Source: Nitrospirales bacterium (lineage in GTDB: Bacteria > Nitrospirota > Nitrospiria > Nitrospirales > UBA8639). From it: 64,000 bases of DNA. The stretch's first letter is position 1. Every line of letters begins with the position of its first letter. The notes beneath the pieces were generated by a model. The model ran no database searches and was not told the DNA's origin. It was given only the letters and a program-made list of their open reading frames with translations. The position numbers were made by a program, and so were the translations under genes. This document shows, one piece after another, positions 36,908-45,642 of the stretch. Location: contig JAJEJG010000023.1 of the NCBI GenBank assembly GCA_022828225.1, positions 224,199 to 288,198 of the forward strand. Direction: 5' to 3'.

Positions 36908-38005
36908 ATGCCGAAAGAAACGCTTGACGTCATCGTGTCCGAGTTGGCCCATGAGGAAGATTGGCGACGTATGCGTGCCACGGCCACGTGTCTGAAGGGC
37001 GGTCCCAACGTCGTGGCCCTGGTCATCGAAGCCATGAAAACCGGGTCACCGGATTATCAGATTGAAGCGGCCCGCATGTTGGCGCGGGTTCGTGACCCTC
37101 AGGCCGGGGTGCCGCTCGTCGAGTTGATGCAGGGCGAGAACGAGAGCGTCCGGGAGGCCGTGGTGGCTTCCCTGGAACAAATGGCCGGCATCGTGAATGA
37201 AGAGACCGCGGCGGCCCTAGTCGAGTTGTTGAAACATGAATCGCTTCGGCCGTCGGTCACCAAACTCTTGGGAGTGATTCCCACGTCGATCGGCCCCCTG
37301 ACCGTCATGCTCAAGGACCCGGATGAGGAGGCGCGGGTCAACGCCGCCGAAATCCTGGATCACCTCCTGGACCCGCGCTCCGCGGATGCGTTGGTCGATG
37401 CGATGGGAGATCCCGCGTTATGTGATCTGACGATCGGGACCCTGAAAAAACTCAGCGCCATTCGGGATCGGATCGACGAGGTGATGGATGAATTACGGGA
37501 CGTGGAAGAGTCCGAACTCCGGGAAGGGGCGCGGCAGGAAGCCGTGCACAAACTGCATCCGATCGGCCGGCCGAGTGTCGAGATTCTCATTGAATACCTC
37601 GAAGATGATGATTGGGTCGTGCGTGAAGCCGCGGCGGACGTGTTGGGAAAAATCGGCGACGTCCGGGCGGTGGAGCCGCTGATCGATCGTCTCAAGCGGG
37701 ATAAGGATACGGGCGTCAAGGAACTGGCGACCAAGGGCTTGGGATTGATCGGCGACGCCAGGCCCGTTCCTCTCCTGATTGACATGATTCCCATCAAACC
37801 GTTACGGGTATTGGCAGTGGAAGCCTTGGAAAAGATCAAGGACGTGGAGGCCCTGCGTCCCTATGCGGAGATGTTCAAGAAAATGAAGGACGACCGTGAC
37901 GGATTGGTTTCGTACAACTCCGGGGTCATCATCGATAAACTGGAAGCCGCGGCCGCGCAGATGGATGAAGCGCAGTGGGCGGAAAAGGAGCAGGTGAATG
38001 GCTGA
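36908..38005 (+). CDS. HEAT-repeat protein
   Basis: 365 residues. Repeats are more diverged at the N-terminus (LKGGPNVVALVIEAMKTGSP) and canonical near 225-290 (DDDWVVREAAADVLGKIGDVRAV). The middle has a helical linker around 185-210 (RIDEVMDELRDVEESELREG). The C-terminus is a charged helix ending AQWAEKEQVNG. Its stop overlaps the start of the next gene by 8 bases, so they are translationally coupled. No catalytic motif was seen. Confidence 0.87.
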   Translation: MPKETLDVIVSELAHEEDWRRMRATATCLKGGPNVVALVIEAMKTGSPDYQIEAARMLARVRDPQAGVPLVELMQGENESVREAVVASLEQMAGIVNEETAAALVELLKHESLRPSVTKLLGVIPTSIGPLTVMLKDPDEEARVNAAEILDHLLDPRSADALVDAMGDPALCDLTIGTLKKLSAIRDRIDEVMDELRDVEESELREGARQEAVHKLHPIGRPSVEILIEYLEDDDWVVREAAADVLGKIGDVRAVEPLIDRLKRDKDTGVKELATKGLGLIGDARPVPLLIDMIPIKPLRVLAVEALEKIKDVEALRPYAEMFKKMKDDRDGLVSYNSGVIIDKLEAAAAQMDEAQWAEKEQVNG

Positions 38006-38753
38006 GAGTCAGCGCATTGAACAATTGTTGGCCGCGCTTCGGGACGAAAACGAAGGTCTGCAAAATTATGCGGCGGCCGGGCTCGGGCAAATGGGCGACT
38101 CGGCCATCCCCCGCCTGATCGAGATGTTCGAGGATGATGATCTCGTGATCCGTGAGGCCGCGGTCACTGCCATCGTGCAAATCGGGGAACCGGCGATTGA
38201 TCCCTTGATCGAAGCGTTGGAAGAAGACGAATGGACCGTGCGGGAGCAGGCGGCATCGGCGCTCGGGAAATTGAAGAGCTCCCGGGCGGTGTCCCCGTTG
38301 GCCAAGGCGTTGAAAGACAAGGACGGCGGCGTCCGCACCGCCGCGGTCTGGGCCCTGGAACGGATCGGCGATCCCGAAGCGGTGCCCGCCTTGGTGGACT
38401 GCCTCATGGATGCAATGTTGCGTGAAGACGTGGCTCGTGTGTTAAAAAAGATCGGTGACGCCAGAGCTACGGATGCCTTGATCGACGGGCTGCAAGGATC
38501 CAATTGGATCGTCCGCCGGCATGCGGCCGAAGCGTTGGGAAAAATCGGTGATCCCAAGGGGTTCACTCCGCTGGTGGAAGCCTTGACGGACGAGGACTGG
38601 CTGGTACGCCGGAACGCGGCTGAATCCTTGGCTCGGATAGGCGATGCTCGCGCCATTCAGCCGGTGGTTGCCTTGTTGGAAGATGAAAATGAAATGGTCC
38701 GTGACACCGCTGAAGGCGTGTTGGCGAGTTTAGGATGGAAACCCGAGTCATGA
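37998..38753 (+). CDS. HEAT-repeat protein
   Basis: 251 residues of about eight very regular repeats such as DDDLVIREAAVTAIVQIGEPAI, EDEWTVREQAASALGKLKSSRA and DEDWLVRRNAAESLARIGDARA. It has no other domain and no signal peptide. Regularity at protein and DNA level suggests recent repeat expansion. It is coupled to the preceding HEAT gene through an 8-base overlap and followed after 19 bases by the fourth member. Confidence 0.88.
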   Translation: MAESQRIEQLLAALRDENEGLQNYAAAGLGQMGDSAIPRLIEMFEDDDLVIREAAVTAIVQIGEPAIDPLIEALEEDEWTVREQAASALGKLKSSRAVSPLAKALKDKDGGVRTAAVWALERIGDPEAVPALVDCLMDAMLREDVARVLKKIGDARATDALIDGLQGSNWIVRRHAAEALGKIGDPKGFTPLVEALTDEDWLVRRNAAESLARIGDARAIQPVVALLEDENEMVRDTAEGVLASLGWKPES

Positions 38754-38772
38754 AGAAGAAGGAGACATAGAT

Positions 38773-39444
38773 ATGGCAGATCCAGCTCCAACCCCTCTTG
38801 TGCAAATCACTCCCAAGAGTGCCAAGAAAGACGGCTTTAACCTGGTGACCGAAAACGTCATTGCCGTCAACCTGGAGGCGATGCAACTCGAAGTCGAGTT
38901 GTTGGCCTATGATGGAAAAACCGTATTATTGGACGTAGCCGAGGACGCGCTTGAAGAACTGCAAAAGATCAAGCCTGGTGACGGGGCGACTCTCCGCATC
39001 GTCGAGGAAGACGGCAAACGGCTGGTCAAACAGTTTCGGATTCGGGCGAAAGATCCGAACGTCGTCAAAGTCGACGCCGCGTTGATGGATTTGAAGGATT
39101 CACACTGGCTCAATCGCAAATATGCCATTGAGACGTTGGGCGAGCTGAAGGCCGCCGATGCCGTGGATCCTTTGGTCGACTGTTTGGAAGACGAGGTGGG
39201 TGACGTCCGGCATCGAGCCTATGACGCGTTGATCAAGATCGGGGCGCCTTCGGTTTCCAAGATCATTCCGTTGCTGGTGTCGGAAGAAGATGAATTGCGT
39301 CAATCCGCGACCGAGATTCTGCGGAAAATCGGCAAGCCGGCGGTCGAACCCTTGGCCACGGCCCTCGTCGATGCCGAGGGGCCGCTGAAAAAGAAGATTA
39401 CCAAGGTGTTGGATCGCATGGGGTATAAGCCCAAAGAGGCGTAA
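38773..39444 (+). CDS. HEAT-repeat protein with N-terminal beta domain
   Basis: 223 residues. The first about 100 residues form a distinct beta-rich domain (GFNLVTENVIAVNLEAMQLEVELLAYDGKT read in part as ENVIAVNLEAMQLEVEL, then GDGATLRIVEEDGKRLVKQF) that I do not recognise. Four HEAT units follow (LNRKYAIETLGELKAADAV). A Shine-Dalgarno AAGAAGGAGACATAGAT precedes the start. As the last gene of the four-gene HEAT set, its extra domain could be the piece that connects the scaffolds to a ligand or partner. Confidence 0.87.
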   Translation: MADPAPTPLVQITPKSAKKDGFNLVTENVIAVNLEAMQLEVELLAYDGKTVLLDVAEDALEELQKIKPGDGATLRIVEEDGKRLVKQFRIRAKDPNVVKVDAALMDLKDSHWLNRKYAIETLGELKAADAVDPLVDCLEDEVGDVRHRAYDALIKIGAPSVSKIIPLLVSEEDELRQSATEILRKIGKPAVEPLATALVDAEGPLKKKITKVLDRMGYKPKEA

Positions 39445-39475
39445 GCCCGCCCCGCCGGGCCCGGCGGCTCCACGG

Positions 39476-40807
39476 TCACGAGGTTGCGTAGGGGTTCATG
39501 CCGGCGGCGGGACGGCCGACCGACACGTAATGAAAGCCGCAAGCGGCGACCCGTTCGGGGTCGTAGACGTTCCGGAGATCGATAAACACCGGCACGCGCA
39601 GAAGCGATTTCATATGCTCCAAATCCAGGTTCCGGAATTGATTCCACTCCGTCGCCAGCACCACGGCATCCGCGCCCGTCACGGCATCATACGCATCCTG
39701 ACAGCCGATCAAGCCGGGTAACGCGTTCAGCGCGCCGGCCAGTCCTTCCGGGTCATAGGCCCGGATGGAGCAACCTTCCTTCATCAGGTGTTCCGCAATC
39801 ATCAACGCGGGCGAATCCCGGAGGTCGTCGGTATTGGGTTTAAAGGACAACCCTAAAAGGGCCAGGGTTTTCCCCTGAACGCCGTTCACCGCGTCTCGGA
39901 TTTTGTCGACCATGCGAGCCCGCTGTTGTTCATTCACGCGTTTGGTCGTGGCGGCCAGCTTCATGGCATATCCGGCTGTTTCGCCGATGTGAACCAGCGC
40001 CGCGGTGTCCTTTCCGAAACAGGAGCCGCCGAACCCGGGCCCGGCGTGCAGGAACTTGGCCCCGATCCGTTTATCCAGCCCCATGGCCTTGGCCACGGTT
40101 TGCACGTTCGCATCCACCAGTTCACACAGATTGGCCACTTCGTTGATAAAGGAAATCTTGGTGGCCAGGAAGACGTTCGACGCGTATTTGATCACTTCGG
40201 CCGTTTGTACCGTGGTGACCACGAACGGCGTTTCAATCAGGTACAACGGCCGGTACAAATCCTTCAGGATAGCTGCGGCCTGTTCGCTCTCCACGCCGAT
40301 GACCACACGATCCGGACGCATGAAATCTTCAATCGCCGACCCCTCGCGGAGAAACTCAGGGTTGGAAGCCACGTCGAAGTTGACGGGTTTGGATTGATGG
40401 GCTTTGATGATCTCTCGCACGCGGGTTGCGGTCCCCACCGGGACGGTCGACTTGGTGGCCACCACCTTGTACCCCGTCATGCGGCTCCCGATGCTCCGGG
40501 CCACTTCATCGATGTAAGACAGATCCGCTGAACCGTCGAGGTTGGAGGGTGTGCCGACCGCAATGAAGATCACCAGCGCCGTATCCACGGCTTGGTTCAA
40601 GTCGGTGGTAAAGGTGAGTCGACCGGATCGGAGGCCTTTGGTCACCAATGCGGCCAAGCCGGGTTCATAAAACGGCACCTCACACCGCTCAAGTTGTTGA
40701 ACGCGCCCGGCATCCACGTCCATGCACGTCACGTTGAGTCCGAATTCCGCAAAACACGCGCCGGTGACGAGTCCCACGTATCCCGTTCCGAGAACACTGA
40801 TATGCAT
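39476..40807 (-). CDS. UDP-glucose 6-dehydrogenase family protein
   Basis: 443 residues starting MHISVLGTGYVGLVTGACFA, a Rossmann motif. The catalytic Cys lies in PGFGGSCFGKDTAAL; the common form has Pro where Gly follows Phe. FLATKISFINEVANLCE and LGLSFKPNTDDLRDSPAL complete the family signature. It oxidises a UDP-sugar (probably UDP-glucose to UDP-glucuronate) for polysaccharide or lipopolysaccharide synthesis. No other sugar gene is adjacent. The second Met is chosen as start; the track began one codon earlier. Confidence 0.93.
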   Translation of the reverse strand: MHISVLGTGYVGLVTGACFAEFGLNVTCMDVDAGRVQQLERCEVPFYEPGLAALVTKGLRSGRLTFTTDLNQAVDTALVIFIAVGTPSNLDGSADLSYIDEVARSIGSRMTGYKVVATKSTVPVGTATRVREIIKAHQSKPVNFDVASNPEFLREGSAIEDFMRPDRVVIGVESEQAAAILKDLYRPLYLIETPFVVTTVQTAEVIKYASNVFLATKISFINEVANLCELVDANVQTVAKAMGLDKRIGAKFLHAGPGFGGSCFGKDTAALVHIGETAGYAMKLAATTKRVNEQQRARMVDKIRDAVNGVQGKTLALLGLSFKPNTDDLRDSPALMIAEHLMKEGCSIRAYDPEGLAGALNALPGLIGCQDAYDAVTGADAVVLATEWNQFRNLDLEHMKSLLRVPVFIDLRNVYDPERVAACGFHYVSVGRPAAGMNPYATS

Positions 40808-40935
40808 CACAACCTCTTGGATGAGGGGACAGCACCCCGTGGTTGTCCCTCGAAATAGCCGTCGCGCCTACACGGGGTTTTCTTGACAGGGTAGCATACG
40901 CGAACTAGAATCAAAATCTAAAGTCCTTCCCAAGA

Positions 40936-41010
40936 GCGGGAATAGCTCAGTGGTAGAGCATCGCCTTGCCAAGGCGAGGGTCGGGGGTTCAAATCCCCTT
41001 TCCCGCTCCA
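40936..41010 (+). tRNA. tRNA-Gly (anticodon GCC)
   Basis: The acceptor stem GCGGGAA pairs with TTCCCGC, followed by TCCA. The D arm GCTCAGTGGTAGAGC, anticodon arm with TTGCCAA loop (GCC) and T arm GGGGGTTCAAATCCCC are all intact. CCA is encoded. 75 nt. Confidence 0.97.
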
Positions 41011-41088
41011 ATCTTCCCACAACACAACCGCGGGATTTGAACGTCCGACCGGGGATTCCGAAAGGGGTGTGCCGATGGACGGGCGTTT

Positions 41089-42462
41089 TCACTCTGCCGG
41101 CACCCGTTCCGGCACGAGCACGAGGTGCCAGGGAGGCACTTCTTCGCTCATGTGACGGAATCGTCTGGCAGTGCTACCCGCGGGCATCCCGGGAAAAACG
41201 GCGCCGCGGCGGATCTCCACGAAACGGAAACGGTAGGCGATCGGGTTCCGTTCTCGAGGAGTCGTGCTGACGGGCAGGGTCCGTCGCAACGGGGTGGCAT
41301 CCGGCAGGTTGCAGCGTTCTCCGATTGTCAGCGACGCCAGGGTTTGATGAACGTGCCCGAAGATTTCCGGAATCGTTTCCGGAGTGAAGATGACGTCCGG
41401 AGGTCGCATGCCGGAATCTTCAACGAGTTGAGCGAGGATTTCCCAAAACACTTCGTCGTCAATGGCCGAGAGTATGCAAAGTGCGCCGCGACGAGCCGCA
41501 AGGTTCAACAGCGCCAGCGGACCGTGAATCACGAACTTCCAGTGCGGAAAGGTCAAGGCCTGGCCCCGATGCATGACTTCCAGGGCTTTCTCTCCGCGGA
41601 CCCGAACCGTCCGGTAGTCGCCCTTGGTTTTGGTGAGGTGGGAGTGGATGGCGGCCGGCGATAAGCGCGTGGGCTCATAGGCAAAGGTCGGGGTGGCCGG
41701 CGCGTGACAGGTCACCATGGTGTACTCGTGAAGCAGGTGGGGGTGCGTCGAAAGATCCAGCATGTCTACGCCGCCCCAAAACCGGAATTGCAGACTGTCC
41801 GGAGCATCGCGGGTCAATCGGTGAAGACGTTTCGGGTCGGCATGGTATGCTCCACCCAATTGTGAGCCGGGTTGAAGGCGGTCCACGGCATGAAGGGTGA
41901 GATCTTTCCCGCGGTGTTGCAGCGAAGGCAGGTAGTGATCCAGGAATTCCTCTTCAAACGACAAATCTCCCGCACCCAAATCCAGCAAGGACGGCTTCTC
42001 CACCTGAAGGAGAAGATCATAGGGCGAGGGGTTCTGTTTCACGAAGGCCTCAACCTTCTCAGGCACGGGCCCGGACGCGGGCGCTTGTTCCCGGACGAGG
42101 GCGAAATACACGCACAACGCTCGAATCGCCTTTGTGGGAGGCAACCCCGTTAATTCTTTGAGCCGTACCTGGTCGATTCCCCCTGCCGAAGCAGGGTTCA
42201 GGCCGGCAACCAACTCGTCCCGAAGCGTGCCGGGCAAGGGGCTATGCTGAATACGTTCCACGAGCCGGGCCAGGGTGTGTTCAAGCCTGGAGCGGTGTAC
42301 CAGTTTCCTGGCAGATTCCCAGGCAGAGGGATCTGCGGATTTGCTTTCTTGGAGGAACCTCCGAAGTTGAGCGGGGTCTTGTGGCGTTCCCGGTTCGGCC
42401 GCCGGTCTGGAAGGTGGGCTCGACACGCAGGGAGCGTAGCTTTCGGTTTCACCAAGCGTCAA
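41089..42462 (-). CDS. Putative SAM-binding methyltransferase-like protein
   Basis: 457 residues. A glycine-rich segment LLDLGAGDLSFEEEFLDHYL near residue 160 resembles motif I of class I methyltransferases, followed 25 residues later by LTLHAVDRLQPGSQLGG, an acidic strand suited to ribose binding. No residue pattern identifies a substrate. The N-terminal 150 residues are helical, Pro-rich at the start. C-terminal region has basic loops (TPRERNPIAYRFRFVEIRRG). The ATG start at 42462 gives MTLGETESYAPC; downstream starts are possible. It lies alone between tRNA-Gly and a divergent ChaN-like gene. Confidence 0.65.
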   Translation of the reverse strand: MTLGETESYAPCVSSPPSRPAAEPGTPQDPAQLRRFLQESKSADPSAWESARKLVHRSRLEHTLARLVERIQHSPLPGTLRDELVAGLNPASAGGIDQVRLKELTGLPPTKAIRALCVYFALVREQAPASGPVPEKVEAFVKQNPSPYDLLLQVEKPSLLDLGAGDLSFEEEFLDHYLPSLQHRGKDLTLHAVDRLQPGSQLGGAYHADPKRLHRLTRDAPDSLQFRFWGGVDMLDLSTHPHLLHEYTMVTCHAPATPTFAYEPTRLSPAAIHSHLTKTKGDYRTVRVRGEKALEVMHRGQALTFPHWKFVIHGPLALLNLAARRGALCILSAIDDEVFWEILAQLVEDSGMRPPDVIFTPETIPEIFGHVHQTLASLTIGERCNLPDATPLRRTLPVSTTPRERNPIAYRFRFVEIRRGAVFPGMPAGSTARRFRHMSEEVPPWHLVLVPERVPAE

Positions 42463-42510
42463 GATTTACGGGAGTGATAAGTTGCGGCGCAGCACCCCCT
42501 ATGCTACATC

Positions 42511-43491
42511 ATGCCCATGCTGCAATCCGTTACTGGCCGTCCAGTCAACATATTGGCGTTCGTGGGACTTGCCTGCGGACTCCTGGTGGCCACGATTGCC
42601 TCTGCCACTGTCCCTTCTCCCGGCACCTATCGAGTCGGCCAGATCATTGAACCCCAAGAAAAGGCCACGCTGTCAGACCGGGAATTCCACGCGATTCTCC
42701 AATCGGTTGATATCATCTATCTCGGTGAGGCTCATTACACACCGTCTCATATCGAGGCCGCACTGCAGGTGCTCCAAAGTGTGGTCAACGGAGGCAGAAA
42801 ACCGGTTCTGGGCATGGAAATGTTCAGTTGGGACGGGCAAGCCGGACTTGACCGGTACCTCACGGGGGCGGTGACGTCCACGGAAGATTTTCTGGCCGAA
42901 TCCCGATGGAAGAACAATTGGGGCGGAAAATACGGGGATTACTCGCCGCTCGTCGATTTTGCAAAAACCCATGGCCTCACGTTACTGGGCCTCAATCCGC
43001 CTCGTCCGCTCGTCAGGACCGTGGCGAAACAAGGACTCGGGGCCGTTGAAAGCAGTCCGGAGGGGCAACGATGGACCATTCCCGTCCCGTTCCCTGCCGA
43101 CGACCCTGAGTATCGACGGGTCATCTACGAGCAAATAGAACAGTGTCATACAGGCTTGTCACAGGAGGTCTATCAGAAAATCTATGAAGCGTCCGTTTTT
43201 CGTGATGAAGGTATGGCGTCCGTCATCACGGCGACGGTCAAATCGGATGGGCCTGCACCAACGACCTTTGTCAGTTACACCGGTGCAGGGCATATCCAAT
43301 ACGGACTTCCGATTCCCAAACGGGTGCAACGGCAGTTGGGCGTACCGGTCAAAGATGTGACAGTGTATCTCCACGCGCTGGACCCCGAACACCCGGAGGA
43401 CATTGCCCAATTGCTCGACAAACGCATTGCGGACTACATATGGCTCACGGCCTTAGGCCCTCAAGGCAGGCAACCCCGGTGCGGGGAATAG
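42511..43491 (+). CDS. ChaN-family (haem-binding uptake, Tiki-like) exported protein
   Basis: 326 residues. An N-terminal hydrophobic signal (ILAFVGLACGLLVATIASA) indicates export; no lipobox Cys is at the cleavage site. The family core is DIIYLGEAHYTPSHIEAALQVL, then LGMEMFSWDGQAGLDRYL and a late TFVSYTGAGHIQYGLPIPKRV. ChaN of Campylobacter binds haem pairs; TIKI relatives are metalloproteases that use a GEAH-type motif, so either role is possible. Start could also be the ATG 6 bases downstream. The CDGSH gene follows after 76 bases. Confidence 0.85.
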   Translation: MPMLQSVTGRPVNILAFVGLACGLLVATIASATVPSPGTYRVGQIIEPQEKATLSDREFHAILQSVDIIYLGEAHYTPSHIEAALQVLQSVVNGGRKPVLGMEMFSWDGQAGLDRYLTGAVTSTEDFLAESRWKNNWGGKYGDYSPLVDFAKTHGLTLLGLNPPRPLVRTVAKQGLGAVESSPEGQRWTIPVPFPADDPEYRRVIYEQIEQCHTGLSQEVYQKIYEASVFRDEGMASVITATVKSDGPAPTTFVSYTGAGHIQYGLPIPKRVQRQLGVPVKDVTVYLHALDPEHPEDIAQLLDKRIADYIWLTALGPQGRQPRCGE

Positions 43492-43567
43492 AAACACCTC
43501 ATGCTTGGGAAATGACATTCGTGGTTACGAAAATCGTCATCATCAGGAAAACACAAGGAGGAAGAGG

Positions 43568-43813
43568 ATGGGAGATCCGGTCAAGATTGCGCAACGGATG
43601 CCGTACGTTCTGGAGATGGAGCCCGGCAAGTATTATTGGTGCCGGTGTGGTCGATCCAAGACGCAACCTTTTTGCGATGGGTCACATACGGGCACGGAGC
43701 ATTCACCGGTGGAAATCGAACTCACCGAAAAAAAGCGAGTGGCGTGGTGTGGATGTAAACATACGAAAAAACAGCCGTTTTGTGATGGCACCCATTCCGA
43801 CCTGGAAGAATAG
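43568..43813 (+). CDS. CDGSH iron-sulfur protein with two cluster motifs
   Basis: The start is ATGGGAGATCCGG after AAGGAGGAAGAGG, giving 81 residues. Two CDGSH motifs are present: CRCGRSKTQPFCDGSH and CGCKHTKKQPFCDGTH, each with the 3Cys-1His ligands of a labile 2Fe-2S cluster. Tandem-motif versions occur in mitochondrial Miner2 and many bacteria, and are linked to iron, sulfur or redox handling. No membrane anchor is present. It is followed by a small membrane-protein gene on the same strand. Confidence 0.94.
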   Translation: MGDPVKIAQRMPYVLEMEPGKYYWCRCGRSKTQPFCDGSHTGTEHSPVEIELTEKKRVAWCGCKHTKKQPFCDGTHSDLEE

Positions 43814-43899
43814 CGTTGCCTTTCCCAGCAGAGTTTTTATATAATCCCATACTTCCGGACTTGAATTGAATTCTTCTGCTTGCCAAGGAGGATGAGACA

Positions 43900-44073
43900 A
43901 TGAAGAAGACCATACAGGGAATTCTCGGTGCGGCGGTCCTGGTTGCGAGTGCCTCGCCTGTTTTCGCCAATGAACCGGGTGGCGGCTATGAAGGGATCAC
44001 CGCCATGTACTATGGGATGATCGCCTTGGTTCTTGCTTATGGGGCGTGGGATATTTTCTTCAAGAAAGACTGA
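43900..44073 (+). CDS. Small membrane protein, 57 residues
   Basis: This gene is below the ORF track cutoff. It has a strong AAGGAGG site before the ATG and encodes a signal-peptide-like N-terminus (MKKTIQGILGAAVLVASASP then VFANEPG) followed by GGGYEGITAMYYG and one helix (MIALVLAYGAWDIFF) ending KKD. The mature form would be about 35 residues with one membrane span and a periplasmic Gly-rich tip. Function unknown; such single-span peptides often assist respiratory or transport complexes. It sits directly after the CDGSH gene and ends 26 bases before a perfect terminator hairpin. Confidence 0.8.
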   Translation: MKKTIQGILGAAVLVASASPVFANEPGGGYEGITAMYYGMIALVLAYGAWDIFFKKD

Positions 44074-44098
44074 GGAACCCTGACTCCTCTTCGAATAC

Positions 44099-44146
44099 CG
44101 CCTCCTTTCATGCCCTCTCAGGGCTGTGAAAGGAGGCGCTTCTTTT
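44099..44146 (+). terminator. Strong terminator overlapping the end of the tesA-like gene
   Basis: CGCCTCCTTTCA pairs perfectly with TGAAAGGAGGCG, with an inner GCCCT/AGGGC hairpin, followed by TTCTTTTT on the plus strand. It ends transcription of the small membrane-protein gene. The right arm encodes the last residues of the convergent tesA-like gene, so the sequence has a double role. Confidence 0.85.
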
Positions 44147-44903
44147 TGAGTAACGGTTCGATCACGTCAAATACCGTCTGCGAGACGATCCTGTACCCCT
44201 CTGCGGTGGGATGAATGCCGTCAGCCTGATTCAATTCCTTCCGCGTCGCCACTCCTTCAAGAAAAAAAGGGATTAAGGTCACCGAGTGGTCTCGGGCTAA
44301 TTGCTGAAACAGCGAGGCAAAGCCCGTAGTATAGTCCAAGCCGTAATTCGGCGGTATCTGCATCCCTGCCAGTACGACAACAACGCCAGCTTCCCGTAAC
44401 CCGTCGATGATTTGCGCTAAATTCGATGCCATGAGAGACAGGGGCTGTCCGCGGAGGCCGTCGTTTGCGCCCAATTCGAGAATCACCATCGACGGCCGGT
44501 TTTTGAGAATCCAGTCGAGGCGGCGCAATCCGCCCGTCGTGGTGTCTCCGCTGACGCCGGCATTGATAACTTCATGGTGATACCCGGCCTCGCGCAGGCG
44601 ACGTTGCAGTTGAGCGGGATAGGATTGGTCGGGAGAAACGCCCAAGCCGGCGGTGAGACTGTTCCCGAACGCCACGATGCGAGCGGGTTCTGCGACAACG
44701 CGATCCGAAACGTTCGAAACCCCCGAGGATGTAACATTTCGTGCATGTTGCGTTTCCGCTGTGGCCAGAGCAGGATCTTTGGAGTCACAGCCGCCCATCC
44801 CTGCCACGAGCAGGAGAATCCCTATAGCGGTCCACAACCATCGTTTCGATTGTCTGAATCGTTGTGTCGCGAAACAGTGAATGGCGTGAAGGTCCGAAGC
44901 CAT
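44118..44903 (-). CDS. tesA: GDSL-type esterase/lysophospholipase lipoprotein (TesA-like)
   Basis: The start is taken at MASDLHAIHC, giving 261 residues; the longer track start would run into the divergent ABC gene. A hydrophobic segment ends LLLVAGMGGC, a plausible lipobox, so the protein is likely lipid-anchored. SGNH blocks are VAFGNSLTAGLG (GNS instead of GDS at the first position), INAGVSGDTTTGG, VILELGANDGL and DGIHPTAEGY, giving Ser, Gly, Asn and His. The Asp-to-Asn change next to the nucleophile is conservative. It is divergent from the ABC ATPase gene, as tesA is from ybbA-ybbP in Escherichia coli. Confidence 0.9.
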   Translation of the reverse strand: MASDLHAIHCFATQRFRQSKRWLWTAIGILLLVAGMGGCDSKDPALATAETQHARNVTSSGVSNVSDRVVAEPARIVAFGNSLTAGLGVSPDQSYPAQLQRRLREAGYHHEVINAGVSGDTTTGGLRRLDWILKNRPSMVILELGANDGLRGQPLSLMASNLAQIIDGLREAGVVVVLAGMQIPPNYGLDYTTGFASLFQQLARDHSVTLIPFFLEGVATRKELNQADGIHPTAEGYRIVSQTVFDVIEPLLKKKRLLSQP

Positions 44904-44907
44904 AGTG

Positions 44908-44913
44908 TATAAT
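44908..44913 (+). promoter_or_regulatory. TATAAT in the divergent tesA/ybbA spacer
   Basis: A perfect -10 hexamer lies 49 bases before the ABC ATPase start. No convincing -35 box was found at 17 bp, so this is a weak call. Confidence 0.3.
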
Positions 44914-44961
44914 AGACTCCTTTGCTGAAGGTTTGCCAAGAGGAAAGAGACGTTTGAGGCC

Positions 44962-45639
44962 ATGATCCGCGTTGAGAATCTGACCATGCAACTTCGGGGC
45001 GGCGGCCACGTGGTATCCATCCTCAAGGGGTTGAACTTCGAGGTACCGCACAAACAGATGGTGGCCATCGTGGGTCCGTCTGGGAGCGGGAAATCCACCT
45101 TACTCGGCCTCTTGGCCGGCTTGGATAAACCCACTGCCGGCTCCATCCGGTTGAACGGCCAGGAGATCACGACGTGGACGGAGTCGCAACTGGCGCACTT
45201 TCGACGACAGAACATCGGATATTTGTTTCAGGCGTTTCATCTGATTCCTACCCTGACGGCCTTGGAGAACGTCATGCTTCCCATGGAACTGAGCAACGAT
45301 TCGTCTGCCTCGGACCGCGCCCGTGACTTGTTGGAAGCCGTGGGTCTTCAAGACCGCCAGCACCACTATCCCACCCAACTCTCCGGAGGCGAGCAACAGC
45401 GCGTGGCCGTGGCGCGAGCCTTTTCCTGCCGTCCTCCGATTTTGCTGGCGGACGAGCCGACCGGGAATTTGGACAGTGCCACCGGGCAACTCGTGATTGA
45501 TTTGCTGCTCAGGCTCCATCGCGATCAGGGGAGCACGTTGCTCCTCGTCACGCACGACCCCACGCTCGCCGAACAAACGGAGAGAATCATCACGCTTCGC
45601 GACGGCACGATTGCGTCGGATACGCTGCTTCGGTCGTAA
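44962..45639 (+). CDS. ybbA: LolD/MacB-type ABC transporter ATP-binding subunit (YbbA-like)
   Basis: 225 residues. Walker [22 protein letters not shown], signature [15 protein letters not shown] and Walker [18 protein letters not shown] all match the MacB/LolD subgroup. These ATPases power mechanotransmission on the periplasmic side instead of ordinary solute flux. It overlaps no gene, ends 3 bases before the permease gene, and is divergent from the tesA-like gene. The role is probably extraction or processing of envelope lipids or lipoproteins, which suits the adjacent esterase. Confidence 0.94.
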   Translation: MIRVENLTMQLRGGGHVVSILKGLNFEVPHKQMVAIVGPSGSGKSTLLGLLAGLDKPTAGSIRLNGQEITTWTESQLAHFRRQNIGYLFQAFHLIPTLTALENVMLPMELSNDSSASDRARDLLEAVGLQDRQHHYPTQLSGGEQQRVAVARAFSCRPPILLADEPTGNLDSATGQLVIDLLLRLHRDQGSTLLLVTHDPTLAEQTERIITLRDGTIASDTLLRS

Positions 45640-45642
45640 CTC

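Noticed and set aside
35774-39444. HEAT proteins as phycobilin lyases
   Set aside because: No phycobiliprotein or bilin gene is in the window; the repeat type alone does not imply lyase activity.
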